The notes: generated by a model not told the origin, from the sequence alone. Shown: positions 1 through 5,961, numbered from the stretch's first letter. The stretch: 5,961 nucleotides of DNA from Balneolales bacterium (GCA_022565415.1 JAIUMT010000213.1:1-5961), one strand, 5' to 3'. A program made the numbers and translations.

Positions 1-173
1 CAATTGTGAAAATCTACAACGATTTTCGGTGGGAGAGCTTGGTAAAACTCGGATTAGATGTAGGACCGAGAAAGATGGAAGCCCTGATTGCCAAAACATT
101 CGAAATCTTCGAGAAAGATCGTCCGGCTGGATCTACAACTGTCCGCATCAACGTGAATGTCGATTTTGGCTGA
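1..173 (+). CDS. priA: PriA C-terminus (partial; primosomal replication restart helicase)
   Basis: This is the 3' end of a gene entering from the left edge. Codons run in the frame that begins at base 3, giving 56 residues and a TGA at 171-173. PriA is the cytoplasmic 3'-5' DNA helicase that reloads the replisome at stalled forks. The visible part matches the pattern of the extreme C-terminal domain of PriA: an FRWESLVKL segment (compare FRWQILLQ in E. coli PriA, from memory), then a helix, then a final strand INVNVDFG where PriA usually has a DVDP-type ending. The helicase motifs lie outside the window, so the call rests on this tail alone. The terminal DVDP is altered to NVDFG. The gene converges on the minus-strand FAS1 gene and probably shares its terminator. 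A different 77-codon reading frame over the same bases is judged a shadow. Confidence 0.68.
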   Translation, partial: IVKIYNDFRWESLVKLGLDVGPRKMEALIAKTFEIFEKDRPAGSTTVRINVNVDFG

Positions 174-239
174 TAAATGATGGGATGGTAATATACCTCC
201 GGAGTGAGCGAAATCAACGAAATACGGGTCTAGAAAAAC

Positions 240-278
240 AAAAAAGCCGCTCCCACAATTAAGAGAGGCGGCTTTTTT
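240..278. terminator. Bidirectional rho-independent terminator
   Basis: A near-perfect inverted repeat: AAAAAAGCCGC at 240-250 pairs with GCGGCTTTTTT at 268-278, and a T251-G267 wobble can extend it. The loop is about 15 bases. On the plus strand the GC stem is followed by six T; on the minus strand the complement of 234-245 supplies an almost unbroken T tract. It lies 66 bases after the plus-strand priA stop and about 50 bases after the minus-strand FAS1 stop, so it can end transcription of both convergent genes. The rest of the 174-329 gap shows nothing else convincing. Confidence 0.9.
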
Positions 279-329
279 ATGGTGTCTCGTAAAAATTAGG
301 ACTTAGTTCTCATCCCAATTTTTATGCAA

Positions 330-1232
330 TTACAACTGGGGGATCAAAACTTTGTTAATTACATGGATCACACCATTTGCACTCTCGATATCGACATCAA
401 CGATTTCTGAGTCGCCGTTGACAAAAGCTCCACCTTCTCCGACAGTGATTTCAATTTCCTGACCGTTTAGTGTAGCGACGCTTTGCGAGGGAGATAAATC
501 AGTCGACCTAACAGTACTTCCCAAAACATGGTACGTCAATACAGCTGTGAGTTGCTCGGTGGTCAGTCCCGCTACAGTTTCCGAAATTTCGGCAAAGGCT
601 TCATCAGTAGGAGCAAAAACTGTAAATGGAGATAGGTATTTGAAAGTAGTTGTGAGTCCTGTTGTTTCAAGGGCACCAAGTAGCGTGGTAAATCCACCTG
701 CGGCTGTGGCAGTCTCGATTATACTCGGCTCGCGAAACTCAGATGGTAGCAAAACACGATTTATCACGTGATCAACACCATTGCTGGCCTCAATATCTGC
801 ATCACCAACAATTGCGTCTGCATTAACGCGCACCTGACCATTACTCAATCTCACTAATAATCGCTCGCCTTGAACGGTTTCAACATCCTGAGATGCTTGA
901 AGCTGTGAGGAAAGAATGCTTCCGGCTACAGCGTGGAATAAAATTATCTCACGGGCTTGCTCTACACTGAGACTTTCTAGCGTTCCTTCTGGAAGTGCAT
1001 TGAAGGCTGCGTCGGTCGGAGCAAATACGGTGAAATCACCACTTTCAAGGGTTTCGTCTAGACCGGTCAGCTCAAGCAAATCATTTAGAATGCTGAAATT
1101 CATGTTTGTATTTGCGATTTCAGCAATAGATGGGTCACCTTGTGGGGTTAGGGGATCATCGTCGCTACACGCTGCAAATAGTGCAAGGGCAAGGGCGGGG
1201 ACTGCGAATAATCGCAAAATTTTGTTTTTCAT
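330..1232 (-). CDS. Two-domain FAS1 (fasciclin) lipoprotein, probably surface-exposed
   Basis: A 300-residue exported protein. It starts with a lipoprotein signal peptide: positive MKNK, a hydrophobic stretch to about residue 21 and a lipobox-like FAAC with the lipid-bearing Cys at 22. The next residues, SDDDP, are acidic and resemble the Bacteroidota lipoprotein export signal for placement on the outer face of the outer membrane. Two FAS1 domains follow, at about 35-163 and 169-300. Each has the H1 motif TVFAPTD (68-74 and 204-210), a central FH or YH (99-100 and 234-235) and the H2-like NGVxHVI (151-157 and 286-292). FAS1 domains are known adhesion or ligand-binding modules; no enzymatic role is expected. 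The start is supported by the signal peptide, with no Shine-Dalgarno sequence visible. The gene follows the TonB receptor by 75 bp with no terminator between, so it may be read as the fourth gene of that operon or from its own promoter. The specific ligand is unknown. Confidence 0.93.
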   Translation of the reverse strand: MKNKILRLFAVPALALALFAACSDDDPLTPQGDPSIAEIANTNMNFSILNDLLELTGLDETLESGDFTVFAPTDAAFNALPEGTLESLSVEQAREIILFHAVAGSILSSQLQASQDVETVQGERLLVRLSNGQVRVNADAIVGDADIEASNGVDHVINRVLLPSEFREPSIIETATAAGGFTTLLGALETTGLTTTFKYLSPFTVFAPTDEAFAEISETVAGLTTEQLTAVLTYHVLGSTVRSTDLSPSQSVATLNGQEIEITVGEGGAFVNGDSEIVDVDIESANGVIHVINKVLIPQL

Positions 1233-1250
1233 AGTATTAGTTGTATTAGT
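1233..1250 (-). repeat. Tandem 9-bp repeat directly before the FAS1 start codon
   Basis: On the minus strand the 18 bases just before the ATG read ACTAATACA then ACTAATACT, two copies differing at the last base. They occupy the place where a ribosome binding site would lie, and no purine-rich Shine-Dalgarno sequence is present. An A-rich leader free of structure is common before Bacteroidota genes, so this may serve translation, or it may be simple sequence with no function. The repeat itself is plain in the sequence; its role is not. Confidence 0.4.
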
Positions 1251-1307
1251 TTTCGATTTGGATTCTACTAGTAATACACCGCTGAGTCGAGCAGTGACTA
1301 TGATTTT

Positions 1308-4079
1308 TTAAAAAGAAATCTGAAGACTGGCAGTGGGATTAAATCCTGGTAACCTGCGCGATTGTGTTACAAACTGCGGATTTTCACCTGAATGAACCGG
1401 TACAATGCTATTATCGAGCACATTTCGGCGGTTTAAAACATTGATAAAATCGAGCTTAAGACGCATCGTACTACTTCCGATGCGTTGATCAAAATGCACC
1501 CCAACATCCACCTGATGAAACGCCGGTAGTGTGTCGTCCTCGGGTCGTGTTACGTTAAATCCACCATACGTGTGCCGTTCGTGCATCATCATGAAATCGT
1601 AGTAAGCTTGTCGGTATCCCCAGTTTCGTCCATAGACGCCCGACCATCGGGCAAATAACTGAAGTCCGGGACGTACATTCGTTTGCATCGTGGCTCTCAA
1701 CCGATGTGGTTCATTCCAGGGAGCATCAATCCAGCGACCGAATTGGGAGTCGAGATCGATCTGCGAATAGGTGAAATCGTACCCCGCGGTGATTTCGGTG
1801 TTAATAAACTCAACCCGCTGAGCTAAAGAAAATCCACCTCCGGCCTGAATACTCTGGGTTGTTTCGGTAAAATCGGATAATTGCGTGATGTGGTCGGTGT
1901 TGCTAAGCAACAACTTCGGATATGAAACGATATGCGTTACCGGCTGCCATTTGGTAAATCCTTCGATTTTGAATGTGGTTCCTTCCCGGGGTTCGAGTAG
2001 AAACGATGCGGTTCCATGATACGCTTTTGGTACGGTTAATTCGCCGGCGTGTGTCCAGATCGGCACGGAGGGAACGAGTGAGCTCGGACCAACATTGGTG
2101 ACGGAAAGCTGGTTGATGAACTGTCGATAAATGCCTCCGGCAGCGCGAAATGACCAATATCCGATTGAGCTCTGATTTTGATCGTACTGGGCGCTGATGC
2201 GTGGCTCGGCGTAGAATTTGTCGGTGTTGGTGACGTACGTGAGTCGAGACCCTGCGTTCAGATGCCAATTTGATCCTGCAAACCAGTCGATTGAGGCATA
2301 CGACCCCGCCATGTATGCCGAATTGGTCGATAATGTGGGAATGTAGAAAAGATCTGAGAGGTTTATACGCGTCTCCACATAGTCGAATTGAACTCCTCCC
2401 TGCAGCCGAATTCGGCTGTTTATCGCGTAGTTTGCCTCCGATAAGGCAGTAAAATGCTGAATGCTGTTGTCTTCGGATTGATGCGATCCGTGATGAAGGT
2501 TCTGCTGAAATGTGGAGAAAGCTTCATCAGAACTGGCATTTTCGGGAATCGGAATTGCGCCACTGCCCGCCATCTGATAATCATGTTCCATCCGGTTTGA
2601 GGAGTAGCTGACTTGGGTGCTGATGTCGGTCCGCGCGCTGGCCAGTAGTTCGTAACGAATCATAGTGGCGAGATTTTGCCAGCTGTACCGATCACGAGCA
2701 AACATGAAATCAGGATAATGTGGATCCGGATCGGCGATTCGGTTCAGAACATTGGTTTCGACCCGGTTTTGTCCGGCGTAGATCGAGTAACTTAACGACT
2801 GAAACGGATCAATCTGTAATCTGCTGCTGATATGCACATCCGAAAAAGCGATATCCGATTCATGACGAACTCCATCATACGTTCCATAAAAGTCGTTGGC
2901 ATCGAAAAGTAGGTTGTTAATAATCGGATCGATGTAATCCCAGCTGCGGATGGTGCTTGACAAAACCGGATCCTGATACAAATTCCAGAAATTATTTCGC
3001 ACCGCAATCATGGTTTCAGACTGCATAGTGCCAATTTCGACACCGATATCTCCCCGAATATTTGTGCTAATCGGATCTACATGCGCGGTTAGATTATTGG
3101 AAGAACGATTGCTTACGTCGTGGGTGAGATTTACAAGTCCGGAAATCTGACTTCCGGCCGAAGCTCCGAATCCGGCTTTGTGTATGGAAACCCGGTCGAT
3201 GGCAAACGGACTAAATGCGCTGAACATGAATCCGAAGCTGTACGGATGGTAAACCGGCACGCCATCTAAAAAAAAGCGATGCTCGTTGCTGTTGCTGCCT
3301 TGAATGTGCAAATCGGCCATGGGAAGTTGAAACTGCACGCCCGAAAAGAGTCGCAGCGATTGAATGGCATCGTTCGACGGATTGTAACCGAAAGGACTAA
3401 ATGGTCCGGGCGTTTCGCTGGAATTATTCTGTAGGGGAACACGACGTTGATGTTCAGTCACGATAATCGGTTCGATAATATGAGGAGCTTCCTCCAACGA
3501 AACCTGTGTTCTGAATTCGCCATTGACTGGGATTTCAATTACTCGTCGAAGTGGACGATATCCCACAAAACTCACTACAATCTCTTGCGGTCCGCTTAAA
3601 ATCTCGGGCAAACTGAAGAATCCGCTCTGATTACTCGCCGTGCCACCACCCGCATCAACCAATAAAATAGACGCTCCGTTTAAAGGCTTTCCGGTTCTGC
3701 CATCGATAATTCTGCCCGAAAGTGTTCCGGTGCTGCTGCGCGCTCTCGATGCTTTAACAATAACGATTGTGCCGGTACTGAGGGTGATATAATCGAGATC
3801 GGTGTCGAGCAAAACCTCCCTCAGAATTTCGAAAGCGGTCTTGTTTCTGGCCGAGACAAACACGTTGATGCCCGAAACCAGTTGGGGATCATAAACAAGG
3901 TCGATTCCGGTGCGGGAGACAATTTCTTCGAGAGCCTCGGGGAGTGAAGCACCTCTGAATACCATCGTGTACCGATCAGTTGCATCTTCAAAAACCGGAC
4001 CAGCATAAACGAAATTAGCTCTTGGAGAAGCAATCCCCAAGAGCATCATTACCAGTGCAAATGGTAAAAAGCGTGTCAT
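1308..4079 (-). CDS. TonB-dependent outer-membrane receptor/transducer with STN domain
   Basis: A 923-residue outer-membrane transporter and signal transducer, driven by TonB-ExbBD. The signal peptide spans about residues 1-26 (cleavage likely after VYA). The STN domain (about 36-110), a periplasmic module seen in receptors that signal to FecR, comes next. A carboxypeptidase-regulatory-like beta-sandwich follows (about 118-195; GRIIDGRTGKPLNGASILL, then a VSFVGY motif at 169-174). A possible TonB-box-like EPIIVTE lies at 203-209, then the plug (about 207-320) with FLDGVPVYHPYSFGFMFSAF at 270-289. The rest is beta-barrel and ends in LQISF, with the terminal Phe expected of outer-membrane barrels. 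The length and plug wording fit FecA-like Bacteroidota receptors rather than the longer SusC proteins, and no SusD gene is adjacent. The start is 11 bp after the anti-sigma stop, in the same operon. Odd points: the plug has FGASAGSQISGLVNL where this class usually has YGGRLSSVLDI-like wording, and there is a Met/His cluster at 830-836. The substrate is unknown; a siderophore, a peptide or a glycan are all possible. Confidence 0.93.
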   Translation of the reverse strand: MTRFLPFALVMMLLGIASPRANFVYAGPVFEDATDRYTMVFRGASLPEALEEIVSRTGIDLVYDPQLVSGINVFVSARNKTAFEILREVLLDTDLDYITLSTGTIVIVKASRARSSTGTLSGRIIDGRTGKPLNGASILLVDAGGGTASNQSGFFSLPEILSGPQEIVVSFVGYRPLRRVIEIPVNGEFRTQVSLEEAPHIIEPIIVTEHQRRVPLQNNSSETPGPFSPFGYNPSNDAIQSLRLFSGVQFQLPMADLHIQGSNSNEHRFFLDGVPVYHPYSFGFMFSAFSPFAIDRVSIHKAGFGASAGSQISGLVNLTHDVSNRSSNNLTAHVDPISTNIRGDIGVEIGTMQSETMIAVRNNFWNLYQDPVLSSTIRSWDYIDPIINNLLFDANDFYGTYDGVRHESDIAFSDVHISSRLQIDPFQSLSYSIYAGQNRVETNVLNRIADPDPHYPDFMFARDRYSWQNLATMIRYELLASARTDISTQVSYSSNRMEHDYQMAGSGAIPIPENASSDEAFSTFQQNLHHGSHQSEDNSIQHFTALSEANYAINSRIRLQGGVQFDYVETRINLSDLFYIPTLSTNSAYMAGSYASIDWFAGSNWHLNAGSRLTYVTNTDKFYAEPRISAQYDQNQSSIGYWSFRAAGGIYRQFINQLSVTNVGPSSLVPSVPIWTHAGELTVPKAYHGTASFLLEPREGTTFKIEGFTKWQPVTHIVSYPKLLLSNTDHITQLSDFTETTQSIQAGGGFSLAQRVEFINTEITAGYDFTYSQIDLDSQFGRWIDAPWNEPHRLRATMQTNVRPGLQLFARWSGVYGRNWGYRQAYYDFMMMHERHTYGGFNVTRPEDDTLPAFHQVDVGVHFDQRIGSSTMRLKLDFINVLNRRNVLDNSIVPVHSGENPQFVTQSRRLPGFNPTASLQISF

Positions 4080-4090
4080 AGTGAAATCCG

Positions 4091-5068
4091 TTAGTTACCG
4101 GAAAAAACGCGATATCCGTTTGCTGTCTGACTAAATTGAAGTCCTTTTACCGTGCAGATATCTTGTAATACCGACTCAAGCGCGACTGGGTTTGAATAGA
4201 ATGTTGAGAGTGTCTCGGAGCCCATTGATGTTTCTTCGAATGTGATGTTAACATTGTATCGACGTTCGAGTTCGCTGAAAATACCCGTTAGCGTTTCGTT
4301 ATTGAACGAGAGCAGGTTATTTCTCGAGGTAGCAACACGATTTTCGTTAAATCTTTCGGGGTCTGATGGAGCTGCATCAGGAGCAGCAAGGGAGCTAAAA
4401 TTTCCCGGACTTAGTTTAACGGCGTTCTCTTTTTTGTTAGCCGGATAAAAATCGACAGATCCACTCAACAGGTGAACTGTCGTATTGTCGTTTTCCCAGG
4501 ATCTCACATTGAAAGATGTTCCGGTGACTTCGATAGTTGCGGTAGCCGTATTTACGAAAAATGGCACTTCGGATGAAATGACGTCAAAATAGGCTTCTCC
4601 GTTGATGGTCACAGTACGGGAGTTGTTTCCGAATCGGGCATTATAACTGAGTGATGTACCACTGTTGAGCTCGGCTGCTGATCCATCAGGCAGTGTGTAG
4701 CTGAGTTGTTGTCCGTGCGGGGCCAGAATGGTGGTGGTTGAGAAAAACCAGGAGTAGGTAACAGCGATTACAATTGTAGCGGCGACTAAAAGTGCTGAGT
4801 AAATGCCTAAGTAGTTACGGCGCCGGCTATTAGGCTTTGACGGCATCGGCTTAGTAGACTTAATCGGTGACGCGTTTTTGTCGAGATCGAGCCGGTTTCG
4901 CACGGAGGCGAGCGCTTGAATCGTTTCGTCTTCGGTAACTACTTCTTTGCGAGACTTCGCACCATCAGCAGCCGACCAAATTTCTCGTACCGAACCTCTG
5001 TCATTGTAATCGAAATTGTCGAGAATTTGATCAAAATCGGAATTTATATGTTGTTTTTTGTCGCTCAT
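4091..5068 (-). CDS. FecR-family anti-sigma factor with DUF4974-like C-terminal domain
   Basis: A 325-residue single-pass inner-membrane regulator. Residues 1-84 are cytoplasmic and charged and should hold the sigma factor. A basic SRRR at 81-84 precedes one membrane segment at about 86-109, fixing an N-in topology. The periplasmic part has the FecR domain (about 112-208): LPDGSAAELNSGTSLSYN at 126-143, GEAYFDV at 157-163, TGTSFNVRSW at 182-191 and LLSGSVDFY at 200-208. The C-terminal domain (about 252-322; LSFNNETLTGIFSELERRYN at 253-272) matches the DUF4974 pattern and resembles an STN fold. Its start codon overlaps the sigma gene's stop (ATGA, 5065-5068), suggesting translational coupling and matched amounts of the pair. 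It should receive the signal from the STN domain of the receptor encoded next. No Shine-Dalgarno sequence is visible. There is no sign of truncation. Confidence 0.94.
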   Translation of the reverse strand: MSDKKQHINSDFDQILDNFDYNDRGSVREIWSAADGAKSRKEVVTEDETIQALASVRNRLDLDKNASPIKSTKPMPSKPNSRRRNYLGIYSALLVAATIVIAVTYSWFFSTTTILAPHGQQLSYTLPDGSAAELNSGTSLSYNARFGNNSRTVTINGEAYFDVISSEVPFFVNTATATIEVTGTSFNVRSWENDNTTVHLLSGSVDFYPANKKENAVKLSPGNFSSLAAPDAAPSDPERFNENRVATSRNNLLSFNNETLTGIFSELERRYNVNITFEETSMGSETLSTFYSNPVALESVLQDICTVKGLQFSQTANGYRVFSGN

Positions 5069-5634
5069 ACTACAAGTTTTGACTTTTCTGTAACATAAGC
5101 ATCATAATAATCGCGTAGATGTTTGAGTGCCGATACGATGTGGTTATTTACCGTTCGGGCAGAAACATTCATAACCTGTGCAATTTCCTCGTGATCGAGT
5201 CCTTCGAACCGACTTAGTTCAAAAGCTTCTCGCTGTCGGTCGGGTAATTTTTCAATCCAGAGGTTCATTTTATCACTTAGTTCAGAAGTTGAATCGGTTG
5301 AGTCGGTAAGATCTCCGTCGTCGCTGTAGTCTTGTAAATCAACAAGTTCGAGTCCTACAGTCTCACGCTGATTATCACGGATATGATTTAGCGCCCGATT
5401 TCTTACCATTTGATACAAATACGATTTCAAAGACAGGTCTGAATCGATACTTTCTCGCATATTCCAAAGCTTAATGAAAACGTCTTGGACTAAATTGCAG
5501 GATGTATCTTTGTCGTAAACAAACTTCATAGAATAACGAACTAAGTCGTTGTAAAGCAACTTAAATAGTTCATCAAAAGCCCGGTCGTCTGACTTTGATA
5601 TTCGTTGTGCTAGACTACTGATCTGTTCTTGCAT
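5065..5634 (-). CDS. ECF sigma factor, FecI-like (RNA polymerase sigma-70 family)
   Basis: A 189-residue cytoplasmic sigma factor that should direct RNA polymerase to the promoters of this signalling system. Region 2 spans about residues 18-88, with NLVQDVFIKLW at 47-57 (core binding) and SYLYQMVRNRALNHIRD at 71-87 (-10 recognition). Region 4 spans about 123-176, with LPDRQREAFELSRFEGLDHE at 130-149 and the helix-turn-helix IAQVMNVSARTVNNHIVSAL at 151-170 (-35 recognition). The linker (about 95-122) is acidic and rich in Ser, Thr and Asp. The length is normal for the family. The ATG at 5634-5632 gives a full region 2 with a short leader, and no better start is seen. It is first in the operon and overlaps the anti-sigma gene by 4 bp. 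FecI-like sigma factors in iron systems often do not transcribe their own gene; whether this one does cannot be told from the coding sequence. Confidence 0.95.
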   Translation of the reverse strand: MQEQISSLAQRISKSDDRAFDELFKLLYNDLVRYSMKFVYDKDTSCNLVQDVFIKLWNMRESIDSDLSLKSYLYQMVRNRALNHIRDNQRETVGLELVDLQDYSDDGDLTDSTDSTSELSDKMNLWIEKLPDRQREAFELSRFEGLDHEEIAQVMNVSARTVNNHIVSALKHLRDYYDAYVTEKSKLVV

Positions 5635-5650
5635 CTTCGAAACCGTGTTA

Positions 5651-5679
5651 TGTATATATGTATTACACCAGAGATTTAA
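5651..5679 (-). promoter_or_regulatory. Possible promoter of the sigma-factor operon
   Basis: On the minus strand TTAAAT (complement of 5674-5679) and TATACA (complement of 5651-5656) are separated by 17 bases, giving a weak sigma70-like pair with a start site near 5644, about 10 bases before the ATG. The stretch also contains two tandem 8-bp units on the plus strand, TATGTATA (5649-5656) and TATGTATT (5657-5664). The -35 match is poor, and I found no clean Bacteroidota-type TTG / TAnnTTTG pair here. The region is AT-rich, so a chance match is quite possible. Confidence 0.25.
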
Positions 5680-5723
5680 CTGATGACTATTTGAGGGAAT
5701 TGTAAATCCATTTTTTATTCGTC

Positions 5724-5826
5724 TTCTACATTGTCGAAAAAGAATCGAACAGGCAGGTTGTGTAGCCGTTATTCATCTTCAGATTCTACAGTGTTTAAAA
5801 CGTCAAAAAAAAATGCCTTCTACTAG
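5724..5826 (-). repeat. Three GTAGAA motif copies upstream of the sigma gene
   Basis: GTAGAA on the minus strand occurs as the complement of 5724-5729, 5784-5789 and 5818-5823. The last is part of CTAGTAGAA (5818-5826). The first two sit in longer similar blocks: on the plus strand, 5723-5734 and 5783-5794 agree at 10 of 12 bases, exactly 60 bases apart, and each is preceded by an ATTC(G/A)TCTTC word. A fourth copy lies before the FAS1 gene at 1263-1271. They may be operator sites or remnants of a duplication. The copies are real, but function is inference. Confidence 0.3.
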
Positions 5827-5829
5827 GCG
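5805..5829 (-). terminator. Weak terminator-like hairpin on the minus strand
   Basis: Read on the minus strand, GCCT (complement of 5825-5828), a six-base loop and AGGC (complement of 5815-5818) are followed, after one A, by nine T (complement of 5805-5813). The stem is only four base pairs, short for an intrinsic terminator, but the T tract is strong and the position fits the end of a minus-strand gene lying beyond the right edge. It overlaps one of the GTAGAA motif copies, which forms its loop. It may be a chance run of T. Confidence 0.28.
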
Positions 5830-5879
5830 ACTATATGCAGGATGAAAATGTGAACTGATTCAAAGGTTATTTAGTCGAA

Positions 5880-5896
5880 TTCGTTAACTTTCGTTA
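5880..5896. repeat. Two TTCGTTA direct repeats, 10-bp period
   Basis: TTCGTTA occurs at 5880-5886 and again at 5890-5896, one helical turn apart, next to the palindrome CGAATTCG at 5876-5883. In-phase spacing is what a protein binding to one face of the DNA would need, but two 7-bp copies are few and no known regulator site is recognised. Confidence 0.3.
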
Positions 5897-5961
5897 GGTG
5901 ATTGAACATCCTGAACTGAATGATATAACCACGAATGTGGCCATAACAATTCCCTCCGATC

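Larger units (their letters stand above)
5635..5961. other. Non-coding region upstream of the sigma gene
   Basis: These 327 bases hold no recognisable gene. On the minus strand all three frames are open for a short way from the right edge: one stops at 5871-5873, another at 5894-5896 and the third just after. One of them could be the tail of a gene that lies off the window, but none gives a sequence I recognise. The region contains the possible promoter, the GTAGAA copies, the TTCGTTA pair and the weak hairpin described separately. It is long for an operon leader, which leaves room for regulator binding sites. Confidence 0.6.

Noticed and set aside
197..204. Palindrome CTCCGGAG between priA and the terminator
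   Set aside because: A single 8-bp palindrome with no repeat partner and no promoter nearby is expected by chance.
29..262. A 77-codon plus-strand frame over the left edge and into the terminator
   Set aside because: It overlaps the partial priA frame out of phase, has a basic, Cys-containing sequence with no recognisable fold, and runs into the terminator stem and loop.
916..1311. A 131-codon plus-strand frame opposite the FAS1 signal peptide and first domain
   Set aside because: It is antisense to a clearly recognised protein; its Ser/Val/Ala-rich sequence is what the complement of such codons gives.
1303..1320. AT-rich inverted repeat at the receptor stop codon as a terminator
   Set aside because: GATTT/AAATC with a T5A5 core has no GC stem and no following T tract on the minus strand, so it should not stop transcription before the FAS1 gene.
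1903..2268. A 121-codon minus-strand frame inside the receptor gene
   Set aside because: It lies in another frame of the same strand within the well-supported beta-barrel region and is Arg/His-rich with no domain pattern.
5861..5869. Minus-strand TAACCTTTG as a Bacteroidota -7 box
   Set aside because: The spacing is TA-N3-TTTG instead of TA-N2-TTTG, no TTG element is found at the -33 distance, and it lies over 220 bases from the sigma start.

Overview
This window looks like chromosomal DNA from a member of the Bacteroidota or a close relative (Balneolota or Rhodothermota). I base that on four things: a FecI-type sigma factor, a FecR-type anti-sigma factor with a DUF4974-like tail, a TonB-dependent receptor with an added carboxypeptidase-regulatory-like domain, and almost no Shine-Dalgarno sequences before the clear genes. 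Base composition is moderate. No mobile element, CRISPR array, tRNA or rRNA was seen.

Layout, left to right: (i) 1-173, plus strand, is the last 56 codons of a gene best read as priA (primosomal helicase). (ii) 174-329 is a convergent gap holding a strong two-way terminator at 240-278. (iii) 330-1232, minus strand, encodes a lipoprotein with two FAS1 (fasciclin) domains. (iv) 1233-1307 is a short gap with a tandem 9-bp repeat and a motif that recurs upstream of the sigma gene. (v) 1308-4079, minus, encodes a 923-residue STN-containing TonB-dependent outer-membrane receptor. (vi) 4091-5068, minus, encodes the FecR-like anti-sigma factor. (vii) 5065-5634, minus, encodes the ECF sigma factor. 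(viii) 5635-5961 holds no convincing gene, but has repeats, a possible promoter and a weak terminator-like hairpin.

The minus-strand genes are transcribed in the order sigma, anti-sigma, receptor, FAS1 lipoprotein. The first two overlap by 4 bp (ATGA) and the receptor follows after 11 bp. The arrangement is a classic cell-surface signalling operon. Ligand binding at the receptor should be passed through its periplasmic STN domain to the periplasmic part of FecR, which controls the cytoplasmic sigma factor. The less usual part is the fourth gene. Instead of a SusD or DUF4249 lipoprotein, the receptor is followed by a FAS1 lipoprotein whose residues after the lipid-bearing Cys (SDDDP) resemble the Bacteroidota surface-export signal. 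It may be the surface partner or the regulated output of the system; that is inference. The ligand cannot be read from the sequence.
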